Below are positions 55,847 to 64,000 of a stretch of DNA of 64,000 nt, piece by piece; positions within the stretch are counted from its first letter, which is position 1, and the number at the start of each line of letters is the position of its first letter. Position numbers and translations under genes: made by a program. The notes under the pieces are model-generated. The model was given only the letters and a program-made list of their open reading frames with translations. It was not told the DNA's origin and did no database searches. This DNA comes from Halalkalibacter alkalisediminis. Its GTDB lineage: Bacteria > Bacillota > Bacilli > Bacillales > Bacillaceae_D. Where the stretch lies: positions 39,273 through 103,272 of the forward strand of contig NZ_JAQQWT010000013.1 in the NCBI RefSeq assembly GCF_028610705.1, in the 5' to 3' direction.

Positions 55847-57374
55847 CGTCGTAATTGTAGATGATGAACCAGTCATACGCTTTGGTTTAAAAGCTTCTGT
55901 GGAATGGGAAAAAGAGGGATTATCTCTTGTAGGAGACTTTCCAAATGGTGAGACTGCCTTTCATGTTATGGAAGAAACACATGTTGACATTTTAATTACC
56001 GATATCAAGATGCCCATTATGGATGGGTTAACTCTCATGAAGAAAGCATTAGACATTAACCCAAAGCTGAAAGTAATTTTAGTCAGCAGCTACAACGAGT
56101 TTGAATATGTGAAAGAAGGTTTGAAATATGGAGCGGTTGACTATGTTTTAAAGCCAACGTTAGAACAAGAGGAGTTTGTTCAATTAATTCAGAAGTGTGT
56201 TCATAAGTTGAATGAAGAGAAAAACATCGAAAATAAATTAAAATTTGTCGATCAAACAAATTCGTTGATGGAACGTAAAAAGGCTGAGCAGGAATTAAAA
56301 CGAGCGCTTTTAGATGAAAAAGGTTTTTCTAGTGACTGTAAAATAATGAGCCTGTTATCGGGCGAGGTTCTCGTAGTTTACATGAAGCTGAATAACGTGG
56401 CAAAAATTGACGATGAGTACGGTGCTTTATTTAAAAAGTTCACCATAGAAGAAATTCAAGAGCGCTTTTACTCTAATTTTACAAAAGGGGTTTGTATTTC
56501 AATAGGAGATACAGAATTAGTGTTTTTTTTTCATTCAGATATTCATCCAATTACAGTAATTGATCAGATAAAGGACGAAGCCATTATAGGATCAGCACTG
56601 CAATTTTCATTTGGGTTTGATACTATTTCTAATATTTCTGAAGCGAAACAGGGATTAAAAAGAAGTATGTCGGCTTGTGAAAGACAATTTTTTCATCCGA
56701 GTGAAATGGTTTATTACTATAAAGAACCTAAGAAGAAAACAACAAATCATACAAAAGTAGAAGAGGTCAAACATTTCATTTTACCAGTTGATGAGGAAAA
56801 GGTAACAAAGTATTTAGAACAACTTTACCTTCAATGGAAAAAGGAAGAATTGCATCCCTCAGAAATAAAGCAAGAAGCAAGTGAGTTTTTATCTAACTTG
56901 TTTTTGAATAAACTTGACCTAACATTATTGCTAGATAAATGTGAAGAATTAGGTCAAGCTGAATCGCTTGATGAATTAATCATTATGATGAAGAAGCATA
57001 TGCAAGAATGCATGAAGCTTGTTTCCGAACAAAAAAGTAAGCCAAGAAGTGACAATGAGCTTATGGAACGAGCAATAAATTATATTCACCAGCATTATAC
57101 TAATGAGTTAACTCTTCAAATGGTTGCTGATCACATTCATATAAGCAGAAATTATTTTAGTGTTTTGTTTAAGCAATTTAGCGATCAAAAGTTTATTGAT
57201 TATGTGATTGATCTTCGCGTTAAAAAAGCAAAAGAATTGTTAGTGCAAACGTCATTAAAAGTATACGAAGTAGCGGGGAGATCTGGATTTAATGATGTTA
57301 AGTATTTTAGTAAGTTGTTCAAAAAATTAACAGGGTATTCTCCTGTTGACTATCGAACGTTTCATCAAAAATAG
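55839..57374 (+). CDS. YesN-family AraC-type response regulator (dextran locus)
   Basis: About 511 residues. Receiver domain with DDE near the start, phospho-acceptor Asp in DILITDIKMP and Lys in DYVLKPT; a variable middle; C-terminal AraC DNA-binding pair (LTLQMVADHIHISRNYFSVLFKQ, YEVAGRSGFNDVKYFSKLFK). ATG at 55839 follows AAGAGGTG by 6 bases; the GTG at 55830 overlaps it. Likely activates the GH66 and transporter genes, though I cannot identify its operator. Confidence 0.92.
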   Translation: MYNVVIVDDEPVIRFGLKASVEWEKEGLSLVGDFPNGETAFHVMEETHVDILITDIKMPIMDGLTLMKKALDINPKLKVILVSSYNEFEYVKEGLKYGAVDYVLKPTLEQEEFVQLIQKCVHKLNEEKNIENKLKFVDQTNSLMERKKAEQELKRALLDEKGFSSDCKIMSLLSGEVLVVYMKLNNVAKIDDEYGALFKKFTIEEIQERFYSNFTKGVCISIGDTELVFFFHSDIHPITVIDQIKDEAIIGSALQFSFGFDTISNISEAKQGLKRSMSACERQFFHPSEMVYYYKEPKKKTTNHTKVEEVKHFILPVDEEKVTKYLEQLYLQWKKEELHPSEIKQEASEFLSNLFLNKLDLTLLLDKCEELGQAESLDELIIMMKKHMQECMKLVSEQKSKPRSDNELMERAINYIHQHYTNELTLQMVADHIHISRNYFSVLFKQFSDQKFIDYVIDLRVKKAKELLVQTSLKVYEVAGRSGFNDVKYFSKLFKKLTGYSPVDYRTFHQK

Positions 57375-57386
57375 GGGGTGTCTAAG

Positions 57387-58667
57387 GTGGGGATTGTACG
57401 ACGTACAATGATTCTAATGTTTATGATTGGGGTCGTTATGATAACAGGTTGTGGGAATCATTCTATTATTGAAAACAATCAACCTGCTTTAGAGTCTACT
57501 CCTGTTAGAGAAGAAATTGTCGTTTGGCATACGTATAGCGAAAAAGAAACACAAGTTTTTGAAAATATCCTCATTCCGCTATTTGAAGAAGAGTATCCAT
57601 TAATTAAAATAATCCCTGTTAGACAGTCTTATAACGCCCAATTAAAATCAGCTATTATTTCAAGGGCATCGGCCAATAAACCTCCTGATATTATTCGCAT
57701 GGACGTTGTATGGGTGCCGTCATTTGCAAAACTCGACCTACTTTACCCAGTAAGTGAGTTTGAAGACTTTGATCATATCAAACATCAGTTTTATGAAGAA
57801 CCTTTACAATCCAATTTCTATAATGGGAATTATTATGGTGTTCCTCTAAATACAAACACAAAGGTATCTATTTATAACAGAGAGTTACTAGAAGCTTCGG
57901 GTTATGACCAACCTCCTGAAACAATGGATGAATTCAAGAACCTGATTAAAAAAGATCAGTATGTGATTGGAGTATCCGGATTAACGACCTGGGAAACATT
58001 GCACTATTTCACTGGTTTTGGGGGAAGTGTTACTGATCCAGCTAATACTAGAGCGACAGGCTATTTAGATAGTAAAAAAAGTGTCGATGCGGTTAATCAG
58101 TTATTAACCCTTTACCAAAGTGGGAAGTTATCTCCAGGACTTTTAGAGGGAAATGCAAATACTTGGCAAGGGGTTATAGATGGCAATTATTTTGTTATTG
58201 ATGAAGGGCCATGGTTTTATAGTGTGAATCACCCAGAGGACATTGAATTAATTAATGAGTTAACAGTTGCACACCCATTTCCAATAAGTGATGGAACACG
58301 AGCACCTTTAGGCGGGGAAAATCTTGTCATTTCAAAAGCGACTAAACATAAGGAATCTGCGTGGGAATTTTTAAAATGGATGACTAAAGTAGAGCAACAA
58401 ACTTACTTGGCTCAGACAGGTCTAATTCCGGCAAATAGACTAGTTGAATTATCAGGTTTCTTCGACGCATTTCCTTATTATCAGACGTACTTAGATAGTC
58501 TAGATGATGTTCTCTTACGACCGACTGTTTCTCAGTGGTTAAATATTGATGCAATCTATGAAGAATATTTAACATTAATTTTAACTGAGAAAATAAGTGT
58601 AGAGGAAGGATTACAACGAGCTGCAATTGAGATTGACCAAATTCTTGAAGACGAGAAAGGAAGATGA
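57387..58667 (+). CDS. MalE-like sugar-binding lipoprotein adjoining the second YesM/YesN pair
   Basis: About 426 residues. Lipoprotein signal ending MITGCGNHS, then a family 1 binding protein very similar in layout to that at 48916 (IVVWHTYSEKETQVFEN, PPDIIRMDVVWVPSFAKL, YYGVPLNTNTKVSIYNRE, GGENLVISKATKHKESAWEFLKWM). It begins 12 bases after yesN, so it may sense sugar for the kinase rather than transport it. GTG at 57387 has AGGGGGTG six bases upstream; the GTG at 57378 overlaps that site. Confidence 0.88.
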   Translation: MGIVRRTMILMFMIGVVMITGCGNHSIIENNQPALESTPVREEIVVWHTYSEKETQVFENILIPLFEEEYPLIKIIPVRQSYNAQLKSAIISRASANKPPDIIRMDVVWVPSFAKLDLLYPVSEFEDFDHIKHQFYEEPLQSNFYNGNYYGVPLNTNTKVSIYNRELLEASGYDQPPETMDEFKNLIKKDQYVIGVSGLTTWETLHYFTGFGGSVTDPANTRATGYLDSKKSVDAVNQLLTLYQSGKLSPGLLEGNANTWQGVIDGNYFVIDEGPWFYSVNHPEDIELINELTVAHPFPISDGTRAPLGGENLVISKATKHKESAWEFLKWMTKVEQQTYLAQTGLIPANRLVELSGFFDAFPYYQTYLDSLDDVLLRPTVSQWLNIDAIYEEYLTLILTEKISVEEGLQRAAIEIDQILEDEKGR

Positions 58668-58670
58668 AAA

Positions 58671-60347
58671 ATGGAGAAAAAGTGGTGGAAAGAAAGCGTT
58701 GTGTATCAAATTTACCCTAGAAGTTTTATGGATAGTAATGGCGATGGAATCGGGGATATCAAAGGAATTACGTCAAAACTTGATTACTTGAAGGAATTAG
58801 GAATTGATGTCATTTGGCTATCACCAGTCTATCAATCACCGAATGATGATAACGGTTATGATATTAGTGACTATCAAAATATTATGGATGAGTTTGGCAC
58901 AATGGAGGATATGGACGAGCTATTAGCAGAGATGCATGCACGCAATATGAAGCTGATGATGGACCTTGTTGTCAACCATTCATCCGATGAGCACAAGTGG
59001 TTTGTGGAATCTCGTAAATCTAAAGATAATCCCTATCGTGATTATTATATTTGGCGCCCTGGCAAGGATGGAGAAGAGCCAAACAATTGGACATCCTTCT
59101 TTAGCGGATCAGCATGGCAATACGATGAAGAAATAGAAGAATATTTCCTTCATTTGTTTAGTAAAAAACAACCAGATTTAAACTGGGAAAATCCAACATT
59201 ACGAAAAGAAATCTATGACATGATGACATGGTGGCTTGATAAGGGAATTGATGGTTTCCGAATGGATGTTATTAACCTTATTTCAAAAGCGGAGGGTTTA
59301 CCTAGTGCACCGGGGGGGGAAAAGTACGATTGGGGTGGAGAGTTCTTTATGAACGGTCCGCGTGTTCATGAATACTTACAAGAAATGAACCGTGAAGTCC
59401 TTTCAAAATATGACATGATGACCGTTGGCGAGTGTCCTGGGGCTTCAACCAAAGATGCAGCAAAGTATGCGAATGAAGAAGGTACTGAATTAAATATGAT
59501 TTTCACCTTTGAGCACATGGATTTAGATTCTGGTCCAGGGGGGAAATGGGACGTCAAGCCATGGAAATTAGCTGATTTAAAAGCTGTTATGACAAAGTGG
59601 CAAAAAGATTTAGAAGGAAAAGGATGGAACAGTCTTTATTTAAATAATCATGATCAACCAAGAATGGTCTCGAGATTAGGAAATGATCAAGATTACCGTG
59701 TGGAATCGGCCAAAATGTTAGCAACATTTCTTCATATGTTACAAGGCACCCCTTACATTTACCAAGGTGAAGAATTAGGGATGACGAATGTTCAATTTGA
59801 ATCAATTGAAGAATACAACGATATTGAAATTCAAAATATGTATCGCGAAAAAGTCATCGAAGGCAATGAGGATCATCAAAAAGTCATGGAAGCCATATAT
59901 GTAAAAGGGCGTGATAACGCAAGAACGCCGATTCAATGGGATGATAGTGAAAATGCCGGATTTACAACAGGTACACCTTGGTTAAAAGTGAATCAAAACT
60001 ATAAAGAAATCAATGCCAAATATGCTTTAGAGGATAAAGAATCCGTTTTTTACTATTATCAAAAGTTAATAAAATTAAGAAAAGAACTAGATATTATTGT
60101 GTATGGCACATACGATCTTATTTTAGAAGAAGAGGAGAACATTTATGCATATACACGTACATTAGCTGATGAAAAACTGCTTGTAATGTGTAATTTTACA
60201 GCAGTAGAGACAAAGTTTAATCTGCCGGAACACATTCCATTTACATCATCGGAATTACTAATTAATAATTATGATGTACAAAACTGTTCGGATATTTCAT
60301 CTATTAAACTAAGACCTTATGAGTCACGTGCATATCTATTGAAGTAA
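58671..60347 (+). CDS. GH13 oligo-1,6-glucosidase / dextran glucosidase
   Basis: 558 residues, no signal peptide, cytoplasmic. Catalytic nucleophile Asp199 in GFRMDVIN, acid/base Glu254 in TVGEC, Asp328 in NNHDQPR. Valine directly after the nucleophile (Val200) is the family's marker for alpha-1,6 rather than alpha-1,4 specificity. QPDLNWENP is the usual loop. It would split imported isomalto-oligosaccharides to glucose. Starts 4 bases after the binding-protein stop with AAAGGAAG. Confidence 0.93.
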   Translation: MEKKWWKESVVYQIYPRSFMDSNGDGIGDIKGITSKLDYLKELGIDVIWLSPVYQSPNDDNGYDISDYQNIMDEFGTMEDMDELLAEMHARNMKLMMDLVVNHSSDEHKWFVESRKSKDNPYRDYYIWRPGKDGEEPNNWTSFFSGSAWQYDEEIEEYFLHLFSKKQPDLNWENPTLRKEIYDMMTWWLDKGIDGFRMDVINLISKAEGLPSAPGGEKYDWGGEFFMNGPRVHEYLQEMNREVLSKYDMMTVGECPGASTKDAAKYANEEGTELNMIFTFEHMDLDSGPGGKWDVKPWKLADLKAVMTKWQKDLEGKGWNSLYLNNHDQPRMVSRLGNDQDYRVESAKMLATFLHMLQGTPYIYQGEELGMTNVQFESIEEYNDIEIQNMYREKVIEGNEDHQKVMEAIYVKGRDNARTPIQWDDSENAGFTTGTPWLKVNQNYKEINAKYALEDKESVFYYYQKLIKLRKELDIIVYGTYDLILEEEENIYAYTRTLADEKLLVMCNFTAVETKFNLPEHIPFTSSELLINNYDVQNCSDISSIKLRPYESRAYLLK

Positions 60348-60356
60348 GAGAAGAAG

Positions 60357-60382
60357 AAAAAGCAGCTACGGCTGCTTTTTTT
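60357..60382 (+). terminator. Terminator of the dextran operon
   Basis: AAAAAGCAGC pairs with GCTGCTTTTTTT around a 4-base loop. Confidence 0.9.
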
Positions 60383-60517
60383 CGTTAGAGTGACAGATTT
60401 AGTGTTCTTTCTTCCTTATTTGGTGTATAAAATTAACCGATTTCACTAAGGGTGTTCTACTTTTATGAAGATCGATCTAGAATAAAAATTAAATATATTT
60501 CTTAAGGAGCGGTCTAT

Positions 60518-61582
60518 ATGATTAAAAGAAATGTAGTTTCTGTTGGATTAATTGGGCTTGGTGGAATGGCAAATGCGCATCGCAGGATGATTTCAGAATT
60601 AGAACAATTACAGCTAATGGCTCTTTGTGATGTTAATTCTGAGCTTTTGAAAAGAATTGGAGAAGAAGAAGAAGTAAAAGAAGAGAAGCGTTTTAATGAT
60701 ATGGAAGCATTGATTGCAGATCCTGATGTTGACGTTGTCATTTCAATCGTCCCTAATCATTTACATGCCAAGGTATTAGAACTATGTATTCAATATCAAA
60801 AGCCGATTATGGCAGAGAAACCATTCACTTTAAATTTTGAGGAAGCAGAGGATTTAGCTAAATTGTATGAAAAACTACCAATACCATGTATGATTGGTTT
60901 TTCTTATCGATATATTCCTTCCTTTCGTTATGCGAAAAAGCTTTTAGAAGAAAAGAAGATTGGTTCAATTCGTCATATTGCTGTTCGATATCTCCAATCA
61001 TTCGGAGCACCTTTATTTGAGGTACCTTATGCTTGGCGTTTTAATAAAGCGGTTACAGGTACGGGTGCGCTAGGGGATTTAGGTGCTCATATGATCGATA
61101 GTGCTAGATTCTTTGTTGGAGAATTTCAATCTGTATCAGCATTAATGGAGACGTTTGTTCACGAAAGAAAAGATCCAATCAGCGGAGAAATGAAAAAAGT
61201 AGATGTGGATGACTACGCAAGTTTCCAAGCAGTGCTTGAAGATAATGTTCTTGGAAATTTTGTTACTACAAGGAATGCAATTGGGTCTGGGAATCAGCAC
61301 GAAGTAACAATCTATGGTGATTATGGTACGATTCACGTTAATTGTGAACGCCCTGATGAGATCGACCTTTGGACCAAGGAGGAAAATGAAGAAAGGCCTA
61401 CTTTTAAAACGAAAAAAGTTCCTGAACATTATCAAAAACAACAATTGCAAGACTTTGCAGATCTAGTAACGGACAATCAGCAAGTGGGAACTCCGACTTT
61501 CGATGATGGATATCAAAATCAAAAGGTACTTGAGAGAATTATCGAATCTGCCAAAAGAGGTCAATCTGTGAAAGTAGATTAA
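60518..61582 (+). CDS. Gfo/Idh/MocA-family oxidoreductase
   Basis: 354 residues. NAD(P)-binding Rossmann fold (VGLIGLGGMANAHRRMI), the conserved EKP motif in IMAEKPFTL, and the C-terminal alpha/beta domain with the GALGDLGAHMID segment whose His is usually catalytic. Family members oxidise or reduce sugars and inositols; the substrate here is unknown. AAGGAGCGG upstream. It has its own promoter region after the dextran operon terminator, so membership in the dextran pathway is only suggested by position. Confidence 0.88.
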   Translation: MIKRNVVSVGLIGLGGMANAHRRMISELEQLQLMALCDVNSELLKRIGEEEEVKEEKRFNDMEALIADPDVDVVISIVPNHLHAKVLELCIQYQKPIMAEKPFTLNFEEAEDLAKLYEKLPIPCMIGFSYRYIPSFRYAKKLLEEKKIGSIRHIAVRYLQSFGAPLFEVPYAWRFNKAVTGTGALGDLGAHMIDSARFFVGEFQSVSALMETFVHERKDPISGEMKKVDVDDYASFQAVLEDNVLGNFVTTRNAIGSGNQHEVTIYGDYGTIHVNCERPDEIDLWTKEENEERPTFKTKKVPEHYQKQQLQDFADLVTDNQQVGTPTFDDGYQNQKVLERIIESAKRGQSVKVD

Positions 61583-62149
61583 TAAAGGTTAGTTAAGAAG
61601 GGGAGATTTTTACTTTTTGTGAACAACCACTAATTTTAATTTTATGGAGGATTTTATGAGTGTTACTAAAGTAAGTGGTTAGACGGGAGCTAATAGAAGA
61701 ATTATGCAGATTTTTATAAGGAGACTAAAGAAGAAACACGATTGTAATATCTCTATTTGGATAAGGAGATGAATCTAATGAACATGTGGATAGAAAAAAT
61801 TAAAGGTATAATTTAAATGGGGAATATATCGGAACATATCGAGCTGAAATCAAAGAAGATGGTAATTACCTTTTCAAAATGACTTTTTATTTTGATGCTA
61901 TAAATAATAGATGCAAAAATCCTTATCAAAAAAGAAAATAAGTTAGTTCAAATATAGAAGTGCTGAAGAGAAAGTTTAGAACTTCATTACCTACAAAAGC
62001 AAAAGAGAAAGCAATAACACTTGAGTGTAACTTTCAAATACGTCAAAATCTATCCCTTATGGCAGTGGTCCAAATGATGAAGCAATAACAGTTACTGTAA
62101 CAGCAACAGCTTTAATACTACCAAGGTACTTGAGTCCGAAGTAATTGGT
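61583..62149. other. Debris region without intact gene
   Basis: Apart from the frameshifted small gene at 61778–61941, I see only short open fragments in this stretch, for example an AT-rich run near 61990–62100 that reads like worn coding sequence in broken frames. Confidence 0.45.
61778..61941 (+). pseudogene. Frameshifted small gene of unknown function
   Basis: ATG with AAGGAG nine bases upstream reads MNMWIEKIKG and stops; a shift near 61808 continues YNLNGEYIGTYRAEIKEDG through KMTFYFDAINN to a stop at 61941. Together these make about 54 residues that look like real protein. Could be a pseudogene or a sequencing indel. Family not recognised. Confidence 0.4.
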
Positions 62150-62290
62150 TCAAAGTATATTCAAGATAATCCGTTCAATCCCATTTGCGACACCCCACAG
62201 AACCCCAATGAGGATCGCCATGCTACTTGCGGGAGTAAAAATGGCAACAAATATCTTGACTTTGCCTAAATAATAGAGGAACTTGTAAAT
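62150..62290 (-). CDS. Possible 46-codon membrane peptide downstream of the DUF421 gene, ATT start
   Basis: The frame YKFLYYLGKVKIFVAIFTPA (start of the product) runs to a stop at 62150, with one or two hydrophobic segments (about 10-20 and 23-38). A strong AAAAGGAG lies just before an ATT codon at 62290, and no ATG, GTG or TTG fits. It begins 15 bases after the DUF421 stop. It may be a real gene with a rare ATT start, or a remnant whose start codon mutated. Confidence 0.35.
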   Translation of the reverse strand: MYKFLYYLGKVKIFVAIFTPASSMAILIGVLWGVANGIERIILNIL

Positions 62291-62305
62291 CGAACTCCTT
62301 TTATT

Positions 62306-63067
62306 CTAAACAATCTTTTTCTTGGTTTCCCCACTAACAAAAATCCGTTCACTTCTTTCATCAACCGTTAACAAGAATATTTCTTTAATGCTCTCAAAAC
62401 CATGTCTCTCAACTTGTTCCTGTAGCCATTCATTAGTATGACCTAATTTATTTAAATTTGAATTATTGACCTTTCCCTCTAATATTAATACCGATGGATA
62501 TCCTTTTTCTGGGGGATCTTTCATCAAGTCACTAGGTGTTAGTGAATCATATTTAGATTTTTTTATAACACTAATCTGGCCATTAGGTTCTAGGATGGCG
62601 TAATCAATTTCTGTTAAATCACTTGCTTGGTTTAACCGTAAGTCCATCATTAGTGATTCAACAGTAATTTTGGCTTTACGCAATTCGTCTACTAAAATAT
62701 GTCCTTTATTAATGATAATAATTGGTTCTGCTTCTACAATACGTCTAACCCTGGCGTTCTTAAGAGCCAAGTAAGATAAGGTAAGGTGTAACCCAGCAAT
62801 AAATGAAGCTGCAGCCAACGGACCACCGAGCGCGATATCACCACTTGATAATGGTTCTCCGACTACATCCCCTATAATGACGGCGAAGATAAAATCAATG
62901 GGATGAAACGATACCATTGAGCGTTGTCCTAGTATTTTTACTACCATAAAAATATAAATATAAATAATAGTAGCCCTTATGATAAATCCATATATGGGCA
63001 AATCCTCTGCACCATGCCAAACCTCCAACAACTTCCCCTTCTTTCTATCTATTATTATTACCACCAT
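62306..63067 (-). CDS. DUF421 membrane protein (YetF-like)
   Basis: 253 residues. Three N-terminal membrane helices (about 27-45, 55-75, 82-102) containing LGQRSMVSFHPIDFIFAVIIGDVVGEPL, then a cytoplasmic domain with the EAEPIIIINKGHI and LMMDLRLNQ features of DUF421. Members of this family have been reported to link to spore germinant receptor/SpoVA-associated functions, but that is not established for this one. ATG at 63067 preceded by AAAAGGGA. Confidence 0.88.
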   Translation of the reverse strand: MVVIIIDRKKGKLLEVWHGAEDLPIYGFIIRATIIYIYIFMVVKILGQRSMVSFHPIDFIFAVIIGDVVGEPLSSGDIALGGPLAAASFIAGLHLTLSYLALKNARVRRIVEAEPIIIINKGHILVDELRKAKITVESLMMDLRLNQASDLTEIDYAILEPNGQISVIKKSKYDSLTPSDLMKDPPEKGYPSVLILEGKVNNSNLNKLGHTNEWLQEQVERHGFESIKEIFLLTVDERSERIFVSGETKKKIV

Positions 63068-63531
63068 GTCCCTTTTGTATTTTTCTATACTAACCAGTGA
63101 TGAAATTTAGTTTTTTACGATGGATTCAGGATAAATTTAAGAAGCTTTCTTCAATGTTTCAGACGTTTCCTACCTAATCCATTTACGATGATAACCACCA
63201 GATATGGATATCTTACGCGACCACGATCTGTCGCAAAATATCGATCGGATTACTATGGAGGCTTCCGAAACTACATCGTTTTAAAGTGACACAAAAAAAG
63301 AAGGATGATGATCATCCTTTTAAATGAGAAGAACACAGGTCTATGGGGTTGGCGCCTCAAACAATCAACACAAGGCTGAAAACATTGCTCGTTTGAACTT
63401 GCAGAACATTGAGAAATCAAGGTGGAGGACTCCACCTGATGTTTAACCTTTCTAAATATACTTAATTAGGGTGGGAGTTAAACTCACAAAGAAAGCTTTA
63501 ACTAGTAGAAGAGGAGTATGTTATATATCTC
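63068..63531. other. Intergenic stretch with two hairpins and no intact gene
   Basis: Hairpins AAGGATGA / TCATCCTT (63301–63319, T-rich on both strands) and AGGTGGAG / CTCCACCT (63420–63437) are visible. A short open fragment near 63216–63278 (RPRSVAKYRSDYYGGF) may be a piece of a decayed gene. Nothing else supported. Confidence 0.45.
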
Positions 63532-63810
63532 TTAGAAGTTTTGGTTTTTGCTTATTAAATTGATCAGAGAATGGTATTGCTTAGGGGTATCAACATCAAT
63601 AAAATGAATTTTTTTATTATCTTTAACGATTATTCCTTGATTATTGTTTCTAATAATTTGGCGAGCACCTGTATCCCCTTCTAACTTCCAAATTTCTTGG
63701 AATAAAGTTGAATTAAAAATAATTGGTGGTCTTTTGATTCCATTGAAGGACGAGGCGATAAAGTCAGGCTTCTTACTATTATAAATAGTTATTAATCCAC
63801 TAGTGTTGCA
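63532..63810 (-). pseudogene. C-terminal fragment of a MobA/MocA-like nucleotidyltransferase
   Basis: An open frame without a start codon encodes about 92 residues: SSFNGIKRPPIIFNSTLFQ, then WKLEGDTGARQIIR and HFIDVDTPKQYHSL. The P-x-IF, GD-x-GAR and D-x-DTP pattern matches the C-terminal half of NTP_transf_3 enzymes such as molybdenum-cofactor cytidylyl/guanylyltransferases. The 5' half is missing at about 63811, where sequence typical of an IS begins. Confidence 0.65.
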
Positions 63811-64000
63811 CTAAAGAGATTTCAATATTAAAAATACTCAAAATGTTCAATTACTTAAATCCGTGCATAAAAAAAGTCCTTTATAATGGATAGGTCAGGT
63901 GGTAATCCCGTCCAAATCCAATAAAAAGGACCAATCTCATGGATAAGATTACACGAAAAACTTCATTTGGACAATGGTTTTCACCGATAAATCATGAATT
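63811..64000 (+). mobile_element. Left end of an IS4-like insertion sequence, truncated by the window
   Basis: The nucleotidyltransferase frame ends abruptly near 63811. Downstream lies about 130 bases of non-coding leader, then a transposase start. The exact end and terminal repeat cannot be fixed because the other end is outside the window. Confidence 0.5.
63939..64000 (+). CDS. IS4-family transposase, N-terminal 20 codons only
   Basis: ATG at 63939 with AAAAAGGA eight bases upstream; the product begins MDKITRKTSFGQWFSPI, which resembles the N-terminus of IS4-family (DUF4372-containing) transposases of Bacillus, as far as I recall them. The gene runs off the window end. Confidence 0.6.
   Translation, partial: MDKITRKTSFGQWFSPINHE

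Overview
This window is chromosomal DNA of a low-GC, endospore-forming Bacillota bacterium of the family Bacillaceae. The evidence is the run dxs–tlyA–argR–recN–spoIVB–spo0A followed by the bkd (branched-chain keto acid) operon and brxB, the same backbone order as in Bacillus subtilis. GTG/TTG starts, strong GGAGG sites and sporulation genes agree. The exact genus cannot be read from the sequence; an alkaliphilic or halotolerant Bacillus relative is a guess.

Layout. (1) 1–24.4 kb is conserved backbone: a truncated membrane protein, dxs, tlyA, a DUF2339 protein on the opposite strand, argR, recN, spoIVB and spo0A. Next come a SteA-like / GT2 glycosyltransferase / WecA-MraY-like operon, a DUF2627 gene, bkdR and a sigma-54-dependent bcd-lpdV-bkdAA-bkdAB-bkdB operon that lacks the ptb and buk genes B. 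subtilis has there. A Zur-controlled zinc-binding lipoprotein, brxB and a small conserved-looking gene follow. (2) 24.4–24.9 kb carries a MITE-like element, tRNA-Arg(CCG) and tRNA-Val(GAC). (3) 24.8–42.65 kb is an inserted island bounded by a 44-bp exact direct repeat of the 3' half of tRNA-Val. It holds a fructan (levan/inulin) utilisation system: a YesM/YesN-type two-component pair, three solute-binding proteins, an LplB/YtcP-type permease pair, a DUF624 protein, an intracellular and a secreted GH32 enzyme, a fructokinase, and decayed copies (an Sda-like gene and a deleted binding-protein gene). Three promoters share a 67-bp, gap-free operator. (4) 42.65–46 kb is a mobile-DNA scrapyard: integrase C-terminus, a secreted protein of unknown function, a tRNA-like remnant and an IstB fragment. 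(5) 46–61.6 kb is a dextran/isomaltooligosaccharide system: a secreted GH66 enzyme, a MalEFG-like transporter, a lipoprotein GH66 enzyme, a second YesM/YesN pair with its own binding protein, a GH13 alpha-1,6-glucosidase with the Asp-Val specificity signature, and a Gfo/Idh/MocA oxidoreductase. (6) 61.6–64 kb has a DUF421 (YetF-like) gene, gene fragments, and the start of an IS4-like transposase at the window edge.

Working together: in both sugar loci an extracellular hydrolase would cut the polymer, a binding protein and two permeases would import the oligosaccharides, and a cytoplasmic glycosidase (plus fructokinase in the fructan locus) would finish the job. A sensor kinase and AraC-type regulator would switch each locus on. 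Neither locus encodes a transport ATPase, so a shared MsmX-type ATPase elsewhere is presumed.
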